The notes: generated by a model not told the origin, from the sequence alone. DNA of 64,000 nucleotides from Holdemania sp. Marseille-P2844 (GCF_900120005.1 NZ_LT635454.1:340759-404758), one strand, 5' to 3'. Numbered from the stretch's first letter, positions 42,787 to 52,108 are shown. Program-made: numbers and translations.

Positions 42787-43305
42787 ATTTGGTCAGAAGG
42801 CAGCCGGAACCAATCGTTTCTCCTAAGGAAGAACACCGCTGCGCAATCATGCAGGCTTCGGCCAGAGAAATTGTTCAAAAGTTTAGTGTGGCTAAACTGA
42901 TGATATCACTTTATTAAATTTATACTTGCGCTGACGAATTTTTTTGATATAATTTTTTCGTGATTGAAGTTAAGGAGGGATGGGAAAACAGACGATCACG
43001 CCCGTTGATTTTGAATGATGAGTACCACGTCATTGCCGGTTGAAAACGACCGGCCGCATGACCTGATGTTCCACGAAGAACAGGCCTCGGACAGCCGGGT
43101 CAAATGCCGAAATTGAAACAGGGTTACCCTTGTTGATGCCAAAGCGTAATGCTTTGAAAAAGTTCTGTGACACGCAATCACCAAGCGGCCAAAAGCCATC
43201 GTCTTGTCTTTCTATCCTGAAGCGCAGGGAGCGCACCGGAAGAAAATTGAAGAAACGAAAAGAACTGTTTTTGTTTTTCTATTTTGAAAGGGGAAGTATC
43301 ATTTT
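42787..43305 (+). other. Gap with a promoter but no convincing gene
   Basis: TTGCGC (42926-42931), a 16-base spacer and TATAAT (42948-42953) form a promoter, followed by AAGGAGGG (42972-42979) that abuts a 12-codon ORF at 42980. Nothing longer is in frame. On the minus strand two partial frames (43236-43030 and 43199-42996) would join by one frameshift near 43040 into about 80 residues, which could be a relic gene. No family is recognised. An RNA with an untranslated start is the other possibility. Confidence 0.35.
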
Positions 43306-44127
43306 ATGAAAAAATTATTGACTGTGCTTTGCGCACTGCTTTTCATTGCGGGCTGTTCCGCCGCGCCTGCCGCGCCGACGCCTCTGGCTTCTGCGGACTC
43401 CGTCCCAACTCGCTCAGGCGGCAACTTTACGGATCAGATGAAGCTGGCTTACCGCGATGATCTGGATCCGGAAGCCGGCGCGGATGCAGTTGAGCGGCAG
43501 GGCGATCATCCGGATTCACCTTATTTTTCCACGGTTGACTTTTACAATGCCGAAAGTACGGAAACGCTGACGATTCTGCCGCATTTTCAGACGATGCAGC
43601 AGACTTCGGAGTGGTCCTGCGGGGTGGTTTCCGCGCTGTTGGTTTTCAACTATTATGATCAGCTGGGCGAACAGACCGAGCGCACACTGGCAGAAATGCG
43701 AAGCAACGGCCTGACCCCGGAAGCGACCGATATGGAATCCATGATCGCGATCTTTAATCAGGTTGGCGGCTTCGATCTGGAAAGCAGTCTGGATTATCCG
43801 GCTGATCAGCTGGAAGCGGCCTTTCCATTAGAACGGTTTGAAGCCCTGCTGAAGGAAGGCACGCCGGTGATGGTCGCCTGGAACGACTGGGGCGGACATT
43901 GGCAGGTGGTGATCGGCTATGACAACATGGGAACGGAAACGACGCAGGATGATGTTCTGATCGTCGCCGATCCTTACGACACGACAGATCACAATCAGGA
44001 TGGCTATACCGTCTATGGGGCGGAACGCTTTTATTACAACTGGACGATGTATGATTTCTTCGAAGAACAGGGAATGGAGAATCAGCGGGATCTGATGTTT
44101 CTGATCGCCACGCCGTCTGCCGGCTAA
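43306..44127 (+). CDS. C39-like cysteine peptidase lipoprotein
   Basis: ATG 43306 follows AAAGGGGAAG. The 273-residue protein has a lipoprotein signal with Cys17 (LLFIAGC), a linker rich in Ala/Pro/Thr and a papain-like domain of the C39 type: Cys105 in SEWSCGVVSALL, His198 in GGHWQVVIGYD and Asp222 in VADPYDTTD. It sits on the outer membrane face and may process peptides or proteins there. It is not linked to a bacteriocin transporter, so the C39 fold does not by itself mean leader-peptide processing. Confidence 0.8.
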   Translation: MKKLLTVLCALLFIAGCSAAPAAPTPLASADSVPTRSGGNFTDQMKLAYRDDLDPEAGADAVERQGDHPDSPYFSTVDFYNAESTETLTILPHFQTMQQTSEWSCGVVSALLVFNYYDQLGEQTERTLAEMRSNGLTPEATDMESMIAIFNQVGGFDLESSLDYPADQLEAAFPLERFEALLKEGTPVMVAWNDWGGHWQVVIGYDNMGTETTQDDVLIVADPYDTTDHNQDGYTVYGAERFYYNWTMYDFFEEQGMENQRDLMFLIATPSAG

Positions 44128-44248
44128 CTTATCCAGATCAAGATCAAAGCTTTTCATCTCCGCTGTGGAAACTAACTGCGATTTTCTGAAAGCTGAAATA
44201 GAGAAAACGAACATGGAGAATTAATTTTCAGAAAATACTGAAAAAGAA

Positions 44249-44277
44249 TTGACAAGTTTTTCGGTCTGCGGTAAACT
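44249..44277 (+). promoter_or_regulatory. Promoter of the T-box leader
   Basis: A perfect TTGACA (44249-44254), a 17-base spacer and TAAACT (44272-44277). Confidence 0.8.
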
Positions 44278-44289
44278 AATCCCATCAAC

Positions 44290-44563
44290 ACAAATGCATA
44301 GATCAGGAAATGAGAAACTGGAACGTCGGGTTTAAGAGAGCTGCCGGAAGGTGCGAGGCAGTACGGACACCGGGGACAACTGCCCTGTTAGCAGCGAACT
44401 GAAAGGCCTGGCCGAGTAGGGGAAGCCGGGAATTCCCGTTATAGAAGAAGACATTCTCGCAAGTGCGACGATGTCCGCAGAGTGATCCTGTTTTAACAGA
44501 CAGGATAATAGGAGTGGTACCACGGATTGATCATCCGTCTTCTAATTGGAAGGCGGATTTTTT
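44290..44563 (+). promoter_or_regulatory. T-box leader before a peptide-binding lipoprotein gene
   Basis: The conserved T-box sequence GGAGTGGTACCACGGA lies at 44511-44526. The competing terminator is ATCCGTCTTC/GGAAGGCGGAT with TTTTTT (44533-44563). Stem I elements (AGAGAG, GGTGCGAG) and the GAGTAGG linker appear upstream. Uncharged tRNA binding should open the anti-terminator and raise expression of the downstream transporter protein. The specifier codon is not certain; CTG after GAA (44396-44401) would mean leucine, but I cannot fix the loop by hand. Confidence 0.88.
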
Positions 44564-44677
44564 GTGTTTGATTAAAGGGGGCTTGAGGGCGTGAAACTGG
44601 GGAGACAAACCGGAGTTTCCGGAGCACTGCTTTTCTGAACTGCAGGGTTAAGCGAAATTCAGAAAAGGAGAAAATTA

Positions 44678-46273
44678 ATGATGAAAAACTGGGTAAAGAA
44701 AATTATCGTCGGCGTCTGCGCCGTCATGTTAACAGCCTGTGCTGTTCAGGGAGAGAACAGCGCCGCACCTGCCGCCACCGCGTCGGACGAACCGGTCAGC
44801 GGAGGAACCTACATCGTCCGCGGGGCGGGCGATCCGTACAGCTTCAATCCGGATTTGAAAGTCGACGACTGGGGCGTCGTCGCCTATCAGAATATCTTCA
44901 ACCGGCTGGTCAAGCAGACGATTTCCAATGAAGTAGTCGGTGATCTTGCGGAAAGCTGGGAATTTTCAGAAGATGGCCTGACGCTGACGTTCCATCTTCA
45001 CGAAGGTGTGAAGTGGCATGACGGCGAGCCGTTCAGCTCCGAGGACGTCAAGTGGACGTTTGATAAGATCCGTACCGAAGGATATCAGTCCAACAGCTTC
45101 AAGCAGCTGAGCGAAATTACCTGCCCGGATGAAAATACCGTCGTATTCCATCTTTCCGAGCCGAATTCCGGGATTGTCGCCACGATCGGCTGGCTGGGAA
45201 CCTTCATCATGCCAAAGCATATCTACGATACGCCGGAGTACGACTGGTCGACCAATCCAGCCAACTTCCAGCCCGTCGGCACCGGTCCGTTCAAGTTTGT
45301 TTCGTATGAAAAGAGCGTTGCGATCCGCATGGAGCGCAATGAGGATTACTTCAAGGGCGCGCCGTATATCGACGAATTAATCGTTTCGATTATTCCGGAT
45401 GAATCAACGGCATTCCAGGCATGGCAGAATGGCGAAGTCGACGACATTCTCGGCAAAGCCCCGTCTTCGGAAATCGCCGCGCTGAAGCAGGATCCGAATT
45501 ACAACGTTTACCAATATGTCGCCACCGGCCGCGTTTATCTCTCGTTCAATCTGAAAGAAGGTCCGTTTGCGGACGTGCGCGTTCGTCAGGCGGTTGACAT
45601 GGCGTTAAATCGTCAGGAAATTCTCGATAAGGCGGCCAAGGGCATCGGCAGCGTCCCGGAAACGTACATGACGCCGGTCTTTGACTGGGCGATGAGCGAC
45701 ACTGCGCGGATTCCGGAGATGGATCGGGAAGCGGCAAGGAAGCTGATTGAGGAAGCCGGCTATACCCAGGACGAAAACGGCTATTATTTCACCTGCACGC
45801 TTGACACGTTTGAAAGCGGCAACTTCAAGGATACCGCGACGGTCATTCAGGCGCAGCTGAAAGAAATCGGCATCGAAGTGAAGCTGAATATTTCAGAAAT
45901 CGCCAACTTCCAGACCAAGGTGCTGGATAATTACAACTTCGATATGGCGATGAACTCCGGTTCGCAGGGCCCGGACGCCAACGCGATTGAAAACCGGATC
46001 GGTTCCAACGGTTCGCTGAACATCTCCAAATATGCCAATCCGGAAATTGACGAATTGTTGAAAGCGGGCATCGCCGTGTCGGATAAAGCGGCCCGTGGGG
46101 AAGTGTATAAGCAGATTCAGGAAATCCTGAAGCGTGATCTGCCGATGGTCATCGTTACCGATGAAATCTACAGCTATCCGATCAAGGCGACAATTCATAA
46201 CCATCCGTTATCCACTGAAAAGTCCACGACGCTGGGGACCAACGAGTTCTCTGAAGTCTGGATCGAGCAGTAA
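44678..46273 (+). CDS. Oligopeptide-binding lipoprotein (SBP family 5), T-box controlled
   Basis: ATG 44678 has AAAGGAG upstream. The 531-residue protein has a lipoprotein signal with Cys21 (VMLTAC), a short Ala/Thr linker, and the SBP_bac_5 fold with marks GGTYIVRG, LAESWEFSEDG, VKWHDGEPFSSEDVKW and VGTGPFKF. It binds peptides outside the cell and delivers them to a Dpp/Opp permease. No permease is next to it; the Dpp-type one at 56317-60153 is the likely partner, and it is a paralogue of the proteins at 60309 and 62069. Its T-box links uptake to shortage of one amino acid. Confidence 0.92.
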   Translation: MMKNWVKKIIVGVCAVMLTACAVQGENSAAPAATASDEPVSGGTYIVRGAGDPYSFNPDLKVDDWGVVAYQNIFNRLVKQTISNEVVGDLAESWEFSEDGLTLTFHLHEGVKWHDGEPFSSEDVKWTFDKIRTEGYQSNSFKQLSEITCPDENTVVFHLSEPNSGIVATIGWLGTFIMPKHIYDTPEYDWSTNPANFQPVGTGPFKFVSYEKSVAIRMERNEDYFKGAPYIDELIVSIIPDESTAFQAWQNGEVDDILGKAPSSEIAALKQDPNYNVYQYVATGRVYLSFNLKEGPFADVRVRQAVDMALNRQEILDKAAKGIGSVPETYMTPVFDWAMSDTARIPEMDREAARKLIEEAGYTQDENGYYFTCTLDTFESGNFKDTATVIQAQLKEIGIEVKLNISEIANFQTKVLDNYNFDMAMNSGSQGPDANAIENRIGSNGSLNISKYANPEIDELLKAGIAVSDKAARGEVYKQIQEILKRDLPMVIVTDEIYSYPIKATIHNHPLSTEKSTTLGTNEFSEVWIEQ

Positions 46274-46295
46274 GCCGAAAACTATGAATCTAAAC

Positions 46296-46330
46296 AAATC
46301 CCCGGTTGTGTCGTTCCGGGGATTTCTTTT
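46296..46330 (+). terminator. Terminator after the T-box-controlled gene
   Basis: AAATCCCCGG, a ten-base loop, CCGGGGATTT and CTTTT. Confidence 0.88.
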
Positions 46331-46370
46331 GGTTTTCGCATCGTGCTATAATGCGGGCGAGGTGATGGGA

Positions 46371-46928
46371 ATGATCAGAACCCGGCAATGGATCATGGAT
46401 AACTTTATGGCGCTGGCGCAGGAAAAACCGCTGAACAAGATCACCGTAGCGCAGATCGTAGGACGCTGCGGATTAAATCGAAACACGTTCTATTATTATT
46501 TTGAGGATATCCCGTCTTTGGTGGAAGCAATCTTTGCCCAGCAGGCGGCGGCTTTGCTTCCCGAGCAGCGGGATACGCTTTCGCTCCTGGACAGTCTGCA
46601 TCAGGCGCTGGCCTGGTGTCAGAAGTATCGGCAGGCGGCCCTGCATATTTATCATTCGGCCAGCCGCGAATTGTTTCAGCAGCATCTGACCGATCTGATC
46701 GGCAATACGCTGGACGCTTATGCCTGTCAGGCGGGACTGGATGGAAAATATGAACCGGAAGCTCTGAAGACTGTGCTGCATTTTTACCGCTGCCTGCTTT
46801 TGGGGGTAACGCTGGACTGGCTGGACCACGATATGCGCTATGATCTCAAGGAGGAAGCGCGAAGTCTGATCACGCTGGCGGAAAACGGCGCGCTGCTGCC
46901 ATCTGAATATTCAGGCAAACAGCCTTGA
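46371..46928 (+). CDS. TetR/AcrR-family transcriptional regulator
   Basis: ATG 46371 has AGGTGA five bases upstream; ATG 46365 lies inside it. An extended -10 (TGCTATAAT, 46344-46352) is just before. The 185-residue protein has a TetR helix-turn-helix in the first 55 residues (ITVAQIVGRCGLNRNTFYYYFEDIPSLV) and a helical C-terminal part. Its target is unknown; the radical SAM gene downstream and the binding protein upstream are candidates. Confidence 0.85.
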   Translation: MIRTRQWIMDNFMALAQEKPLNKITVAQIVGRCGLNRNTFYYYFEDIPSLVEAIFAQQAAALLPEQRDTLSLLDSLHQALAWCQKYRQAALHIYHSASRELFQQHLTDLIGNTLDAYACQAGLDGKYEPEALKTVLHFYRCLLLGVTLDWLDHDMRYDLKEEARSLITLAENGALLPSEYSGKQP

Positions 46929-47023
46929 TTGTCTGATCGTTTTACACCTGGCGAAATCTGTCGCTGGGTTTCTTTTTCTGGCTTTCCTATAATGAAACCA
47001 GTGGAAAAAGGAGAAGCTAATTT

Positions 47024-48388
47024 ATGAAAACGATCGAAAAAATGAAATCCGCTGCTTTGGAAACCGCTGTTAAAACAGCGTTGGCGTATCTGGAACGGGA
47101 TCCGGAGGCCAATATTCCCAAGGTGATGAAGCTGGTGGATCAGGTTTGCCCTGAGGACTGGTACGCGTCTCAGCGCCGGGCGGTGCGCGAGGTGATCGAA
47201 CAGAAGAATCATTGGTATGACCTGATGCTGAAGCTGTATGATCTGGACGCCGGCGTCCGGAAAACATTCTTCACCAATTTCATTATCAACGCCTCCCTCA
47301 GAGGCAGCGCCCGTCAGATTGAAGCCTCGGCTGAAAATCAATGCAATGTTCCGTGGGCGATTCTGCTGGATCCGACCTCGGCGTGCAATCTGCGCTGCAC
47401 CGGCTGCTGGGCGGCGGAATACGGCCATCAGCTGAATCTCAGCGTGGCGGAAATTGACAACATCATCACTCAGGGCAAAGCTCTGGGGACCTTTATGTAT
47501 ATCTATACCGGCGGGGAACCGCTGATGCGCAAAGCGGATCTGCTTACGCTCTGCCGGAAGCATCCGGATTGCGAGTTTCTGGCGTTTACCAATGGAACAC
47601 TGATCGACGAGGCGTTTTGCGAAGCGATGCTGGAAGTGAAGAACTTTGTACCGGCGATTTCACTGGAAGGCTTTGAAGAAGCCAACGACAGCCGCCGGGG
47701 CGCGGGGTGTTATGCGAAGGTCCGCGCGGCGATGGCGCTGCTGAAGCAATACAAGCTGCCCTTCGGCGTATCGACGTGTTATACCAGCGCGAATGTGCAG
47801 GATGTCAGCAGCGAGCGGTATTTCGATCAGATGATCCGGGACGGCGCGTTGTTCGCCTGGTTCTTCCACTACATGCCGGTCGGCAATGAAGCGGCGCCGG
47901 TGTTATTGCCTTCTGCGGACCAGCGGGCCTGGATGATTCAGCAGATCCGCGGCTTCCGCAAGACGAAGCCCATCTTCACGATCGACTTCCAGAACGACGC
48001 CGAATATGTCGGCGGCTGCATCGCCGGCGGCCGGCGTTATCTGCACATCAATGCCAACGGCGATGTCGATCCGTGTGTGTTCATCCATTATTCCAATGTG
48101 AATATCCGCGAGCATACGTTGCTAAAAGCTCTGCAAAGCCCTTTGTTTATGGCTTATTATCACAACCAGCCGTTTAATGAAAACATGCTGCGGCCATGTC
48201 CGATGCTGGAAAATCCGGAAATCCTGCCTCGGCTGGTCAAGCAAAGCGGCGCTGTTTCGACAGATTTGCAATCGCCGGAAAGCGCGGAACATCTGTGCGC
48301 GAAATGTCAGAACTACGCGCAGGTGTGGGCGGTTCGTTCCCAACAGATCGCAAACGAACTGCATCCGCAGGGAAACTCTGACAAGTAA
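47024..48388 (+). CDS. Radical SAM protein of unknown substrate
   Basis: The 454-residue protein starts at ATG 47024 with AAAAAGGAG upstream. An N-terminal helical region (1-105) is followed by the radical SAM core with Cys121, Cys125 and Cys128 (CNLRCTGC), and TGGEPLMRKADLL for SAM binding. Later cysteines (GGCIAGG, DPCVFIHYS, PCPM, LCAKCQNY) suggest a SPASM-like domain carrying extra Fe-S clusters. Such enzymes often modify peptides or proteins. No precursor-peptide gene is visible next to it, so function stays open. Confidence 0.85.
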   Translation: MKTIEKMKSAALETAVKTALAYLERDPEANIPKVMKLVDQVCPEDWYASQRRAVREVIEQKNHWYDLMLKLYDLDAGVRKTFFTNFIINASLRGSARQIEASAENQCNVPWAILLDPTSACNLRCTGCWAAEYGHQLNLSVAEIDNIITQGKALGTFMYIYTGGEPLMRKADLLTLCRKHPDCEFLAFTNGTLIDEAFCEAMLEVKNFVPAISLEGFEEANDSRRGAGCYAKVRAAMALLKQYKLPFGVSTCYTSANVQDVSSERYFDQMIRDGALFAWFFHYMPVGNEAAPVLLPSADQRAWMIQQIRGFRKTKPIFTIDFQNDAEYVGGCIAGGRRYLHINANGDVDPCVFIHYSNVNIREHTLLKALQSPLFMAYYHNQPFNENMLRPCPMLENPEILPRLVKQSGAVSTDLQSPESAEHLCAKCQNYAQVWAVRSQQIANELHPQGNSDK

Positions 48389-48402
48389 GCGGTTTGCTGA
48401 GA

Positions 48403-48438
48403 AAACCCGGCCGGTCATGAGAATCGGCGCGGGTTTTT
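48403..48438 (+). terminator. Terminator of the radical SAM gene
   Basis: AAACCCGGCCG pairs with CGGCGCGGGTTT, with one bulged base, followed by TTCTCTTTTTT. Confidence 0.85.
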
Positions 48439-48660
48439 CTCTTTTTTCCCTGTGGCTTGGCCGAACTGTCCCGCGTTAATCTGGCCGGGGGCTCACGCTT
48501 GGAAAATCAGTCGTATAACCCCTCAATAAATAATAAAAAAGTTTTCCACCGCCGTTCTTTTTGTATTACAATAAGGAAGACCGCGGCGCCGGTTTCCTCG
48601 GGAATCCTGTAGGAAGCGGATTTTCTACGCGGTATTCTGAAACAAAAAGGGGGATTTGAA

Positions 48661-49239
48661 ATGAAAAAAAGGACGCGGACGATGGCGTTTATCGCTATCT
48701 TTGCGGCGATCAATTACATTGTTTTCAGCTATTTGAAGATCGACATCCCATTGGCGGCCGGATCTTCAGTCGCGATCCACGTCGCAAATGCGATCGTGGT
48801 GGTGTCGGCCTTTTTGTTAGGACCAGCCGAGGGGGGCGTTGCCGGAGCGATCGGCTTGTCGATTGCCGACTTGCTGGATCCGCGCTATGTCGCATCCGCA
48901 CCGAAGACATTTTTCCTGAAATTCTGCATCGGCTATCTCTCCGGAAAAGTCGGACAGAAGCTGGGACTGGCGCAGGCCGCAGATTCCAGACAGGCGGCTC
49001 AAATCGCAGCGATCAGCGCGGCGGCAGGCCTGGGCTTCAACGTGGTCTTTGATCCGATCATCGGTTATTTGTTCAAACGGTTTATTCTGGGGATCAATGC
49101 CGAAGCCGCGGCGATCATCCTGACCTGGACCGGCGGTGTTACCGCCTTCAACGCCGTGATCTGCGTCTTTGTTTCCGTATTCTTGTATATGGCGTTAAGA
49201 AAACCGTTCGCCAGTATTTACGGGCGGAAGGAGAGTTAA
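48661..49239 (+). CDS. ECF transporter S component, substrate unknown
   Basis: The 192-residue protein starts at ATG 48661 behind AAGGGGG. It has about six membrane helices and the small polar motifs usual for energy-coupling-factor S components (N-terminal MAFIAIFAAINYIVF, and AEGGVAGAIGLSIADLLDP). It captures a vitamin or similar micronutrient and uses a shared EcfAAT module encoded elsewhere. The upstream gap has TACAAT but no riboswitch I recognise, so the substrate is not inferable. Confidence 0.85.
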   Translation: MKKRTRTMAFIAIFAAINYIVFSYLKIDIPLAAGSSVAIHVANAIVVVSAFLLGPAEGGVAGAIGLSIADLLDPRYVASAPKTFFLKFCIGYLSGKVGQKLGLAQAADSRQAAQIAAISAAAGLGFNVVFDPIIGYLFKRFILGINAEAAAIILTWTGGVTAFNAVICVFVSVFLYMALRKPFASIYGRKES

Positions 49240-49290
49240 GGCAAAACGCGTCTGGGCGGAAAAGGAAACAAGTTCTCTCAAACAAAAAAG

Positions 49291-49358
49291 AAAAACCACC
49301 GCAGGAACAAGCTTCTGTCATGCGGGCAGAGAGCAGGATTCCATTCGGTGGTTTTTTT
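49291..49358. terminator. Bidirectional terminator between convergent genes
   Basis: AAAAACCACCG (49291-49301) pairs with CGGTGGTTTTT (49346-49356) around a long loop that holds smaller stems. T or A runs on both sides allow it to serve both strands. Confidence 0.8.
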
Positions 49359-49374
49359 GTGGACCCGCGGGATT

Positions 49375-50619
49375 TCAGACTTCCGGATTCAATTCCGCCT
49401 GGATGAAGCGTTCCTTGATTTCCGGATAGACAAACAACAGAATAAACGGCAGAATCGAGATCAGGCTGGAAACGGTGCCCAGTACGCTCAGATCGACGAA
49501 TTCCGCGATGAACCCGAAAGCCAGCGAGGATAACGCCTGACCACCGCTGGAGGCCATCATGATAAAGCCGGAAATCATCGCCCGCTTTTCCCGCGGGATG
49601 ACCAACATGAACGCGGCATTGAGAATTGCGTTGGCCACAGCGCTGACAAAATAGGTGATCAGAAAGGTGAACGCCAGCGAGTTGAACGTCTGCATCGAAT
49701 AACAGACGGCAAACAACAGGGAACTTAACGGAAAACCGAACAACATCAGTCGGATCCGCAGCTCCGGTTTGATATTCAGCGTGCCCATGAAAATCGTGCC
49801 GATCAGCGCGGAAATCGACTGCAGCGACATCAGATAGCCATACTGTACGACGTCCAGCCCCCGGCCCAGACAAAACGGCAGGAACACGGCGCCCATGCCC
49901 GAGCCGAAGAAATTGGCGGACACCGCGATGATGACGATCAGGCGGAAGCAGCGGTCGTTGAACACATACTGGGCGCCCTCTTTCAAATCGGCAAACAATG
50001 TTTTCAGGTTGATCGGCATGCCTGTCTTGGGCGCCCGCGGCACGTCGATGAAGCATTCGGTGAACGCGGAGATCAACAGGGAGACCCCGTTGAGCAGGAT
50101 GACGAAGGGAACGCCGAGAAACGCGATGATCGCTCCGCTCAAGCCTTTGCCGGCCATCGCGACGAGCGAGCGCATGCCGCCGGAGAGCGACTGCGCCCGG
50201 ACCAGATCCTTCGGCATCACCAGATCGGTCATGACGGTCATTGAAGCCGGTGTGAAAAACGCGTTGCACAGGGCGGCGATGAAAGCTGTAGCCAGCACCA
50301 TCCAGACTTCCAAGTGCTGGCTCATCGCGATCAGGCCCAGTCCGATCATCGTTAAGCCGCGGATCAGGTCCGTGCCGACGATCATCCATTTGCGGTGGCT
50401 GCGGTCGATGATCGCACCGCAGAAGGGTCCCAGGATCATTGCAACAAACATGGAGATGCTTGTCAGCAGACCCATTAATGCGGTGGATCCGGTTTTCTCA
50501 TAGACCCAATAGCCGATGCAGATGCTGTAAAGCACATCGCCGAACGTGGAGAACAGCGTACCCTGCCACAGCAGGATAAAATTTTTATTCCAGAGCTTCA
50601 GTGTTTTCGTTTCATTCAT
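49375..50619 (-). CDS. MFS transporter, drug-efflux type (DHA3/MefA-like)
   Basis: On the minus strand ATG 50619 follows AGAGGTGG; GTG 50628 overlaps that site. The 414-residue protein has 12 predicted membrane helices, the MFS motif between helices 2 and 3 (GAIIDRSHRKWMIVGTDL) and the style of macrolide or multidrug exporters of the DHA3 group. The substrate is unknown. The start region has a good promoter (50671 to 50643 on the minus strand) set in AT-rich DNA with several dyads. Confidence 0.85.
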   Translation of the reverse strand: MNETKTLKLWNKNFILLWQGTLFSTFGDVLYSICIGYWVYEKTGSTALMGLLTSISMFVAMILGPFCGAIIDRSHRKWMIVGTDLIRGLTMIGLGLIAMSQHLEVWMVLATAFIAALCNAFFTPASMTVMTDLVMPKDLVRAQSLSGGMRSLVAMAGKGLSGAIIAFLGVPFVILLNGVSLLISAFTECFIDVPRAPKTGMPINLKTLFADLKEGAQYVFNDRCFRLIVIIAVSANFFGSGMGAVFLPFCLGRGLDVVQYGYLMSLQSISALIGTIFMGTLNIKPELRIRLMLFGFPLSSLLFAVCYSMQTFNSLAFTFLITYFVSAVANAILNAAFMLVIPREKRAMISGFIMMASSGGQALSSLAFGFIAEFVDLSVLGTVSSLISILPFILLFVYPEIKERFIQAELNPEV

Positions 50620-50642
50620 GACGTCCACCTCTTGTTAGTTCC

Positions 50643-50671
50643 ATAATATGACAAAGCGATTAAACTGTCAA
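50643..50671 (-). promoter_or_regulatory. Promoter of the MFS gene
   Basis: On the minus strand TTGACA (50671-50666), a 17-base spacer and TATTAT (50648-50643). The adjacent 50680-50745 is very AT-rich with an ATTTTTATTTTT/AAAATAAAAAT dyad that may act as an UP element or operator. Confidence 0.75.
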
Positions 50672-50808
50672 TTAAAATTATGAATTATAAAATAAAAATA
50701 ATTAATTTATTCTTTTAAATTTTTATTTTTAAAATAAAAATGATGAAAGAAAAGTTGCTTATTCGAATAAAGGGGTCAAGCGGGGGCCGGTTTGAGCGAA
50801 GGGTAAAG

Positions 50809-50838
50809 CAAACCCTGCCAATGTCTCGGCAGGGTTTG
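50809..50838 (-). terminator. Hairpin behind the minus-strand aminotransferase
   Basis: CAAACCCTGCC (50809-50819) and GGCAGGGTTTG (50828-50838) form an 11-pair stem. The T run on the minus strand is weak, so termination may be partial. Confidence 0.55.
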
Positions 50839-50863
50839 TTTGAATCCAAAGAAAATGTGAACT

Positions 50864-52108
50864 TTATTGCAGCGAATCCAGAATCGCTTTCATCCGCCCG
50901 GCCAGTCCCTGCACTTTCGACAGACTCAGCGAACAGAGTGCGACGCGGATTCCTTTGTTGACCTTGACGGTGTAGATATGATTGTCGATCAGCTTCTGGT
51001 GATATTGATCACGCAGCGCGTTATCCTTCATCTGCAGCGTTACAAAGAAACCTTCTTTATAAGGATAACAAAGCAGACCGCAGGCGGCGGCTTCTTCGAT
51101 GAAGCACTGGCTGCGCTGTTTCAGCAGATCGACATAGCGCTGTTTTTCTGCCTCGAAGCCAGCGCGGTTTTCCGTCGTGATCCAGGTGAAGTTTTCCATC
51201 GCGGCGTTGGGGATGTTGCTCCATGTGGCGCGTGCGGTCTTTTCGAAAACGATCTCGGCTTCGCGCACGCGCCGGGCGTTTTGTCCCAGAATTAATGCCG
51301 CCCCGCAGCGCAGGCCGTAAGAGGTCAGCGTTTTGGAACAGCTGAACGCGATCACGGCCAGCACGTTTTCATTTATTTCATTAAGGCAGCTCAGATAATC
51401 GCGGCTGTGCAGGCCCTGATAGCTGTAATCAATATAAGCGATATCGTTGAGAATCACGCACGGTCCCTGTTTGCTCAGCTCGTTGAGGAAGTGGACGATT
51501 TGCCGCCATTCCGTCAGACTCATGGAATAGCCGGTCGGGTTGTGGCATGGATCATTGATCACGGCCAGCAGCCGTCCCTGCTCGCTCATCACCTGGCGGC
51601 AGACGCTTTCAAACGAAGCGAAGTTGAAGTGATCGCCGTCAAACATCGCGTAGGAAGCGGTCTTCAGCCGGGCCTGGGCGGCCATCAAGTTGTACGATCC
51701 CCAGCAGATTTCCGGCAGGACGACGGTTTGTCCCGCTTCCAGAACATTGATCATCGTCATGTTGACGGCGCCGGTGCCGCCCGGGGTAGCGATGACGGAG
51801 GCGTTTAATTTGATCGGCTGATCCTGCAGCACCCAGTTTCTGACCTGAGTCCGGTAGCCAGGATTGCCGGTGAAGCTGGCGGCGTAAGCCGCTTTGACTT
51901 CCTTGGCAATCGCGTTGTAGTGATCGAAGACATTCTGGTAGGCGACAAGTCTGCCCTGTTCATCGTAAAGGGAGCCGATCGTCGCGTCGACGACGGCCTC
52001 TGCGCCATGTTCGGCGATATCCTGCTTCGCCATTGAGACGACGGCGAAGACGGTATCTTCAATCGGCTGCAGATCGGCGGATTGTTTCATAAAAGACATC
52101 GGGATCAT
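50864..52108 (-). CDS. PLP-dependent aminotransferase, class I/II
   Basis: The minus-strand ATG 52108 has AAGGA six bases upstream; a longer frame to 52150 lacks a site. The 414-residue protein has the fold-type I layout with NDPCHNPTGYS near the cofactor, DIAYIDY and the PLP lysine in AFSCSKTLTSYGLRCG, and the C-terminal Arg for substrate carboxylate. It resembles aromatic/aspartate aminotransferases. It is divergent from the next aminotransferase gene with which it shares a 90-base intergenic region. Confidence 0.88.
   Translation of the reverse strand: MIPMSFMKQSADLQPIEDTVFAVVSMAKQDIAEHGAEAVVDATIGSLYDEQGRLVAYQNVFDHYNAIAKEVKAAYAASFTGNPGYRTQVRNWVLQDQPIKLNASVIATPGGTGAVNMTMINVLEAGQTVVLPEICWGSYNLMAAQARLKTASYAMFDGDHFNFASFESVCRQVMSEQGRLLAVINDPCHNPTGYSMSLTEWRQIVHFLNELSKQGPCVILNDIAYIDYSYQGLHSRDYLSCLNEINENVLAVIAFSCSKTLTSYGLRCGAALILGQNARRVREAEIVFEKTARATWSNIPNAAMENFTWITTENRAGFEAEKQRYVDLLKQRSQCFIEEAAACGLLCYPYKEGFFVTLQMKDNALRDQYHQKLIDNHIYTVKVNKGIRVALCSLSLSKVQGLAGRMKAILDSLQ

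Noticed and set aside
42634-42900. 88-residue ORF after the hydrogenase operon
   Set aside because: The hydrogenase terminator stem lies inside it, the composition does not resemble a folded protein and no family is recognised, although AAAGGA precedes it.
49148-50389. Long minus-strand frame within the MFS gene
   Set aside because: It is a shadow in another frame of the MFS transporter; its sequence is Arg/His-rich with no motif, while the MFS frame has 12 helices and a good start.
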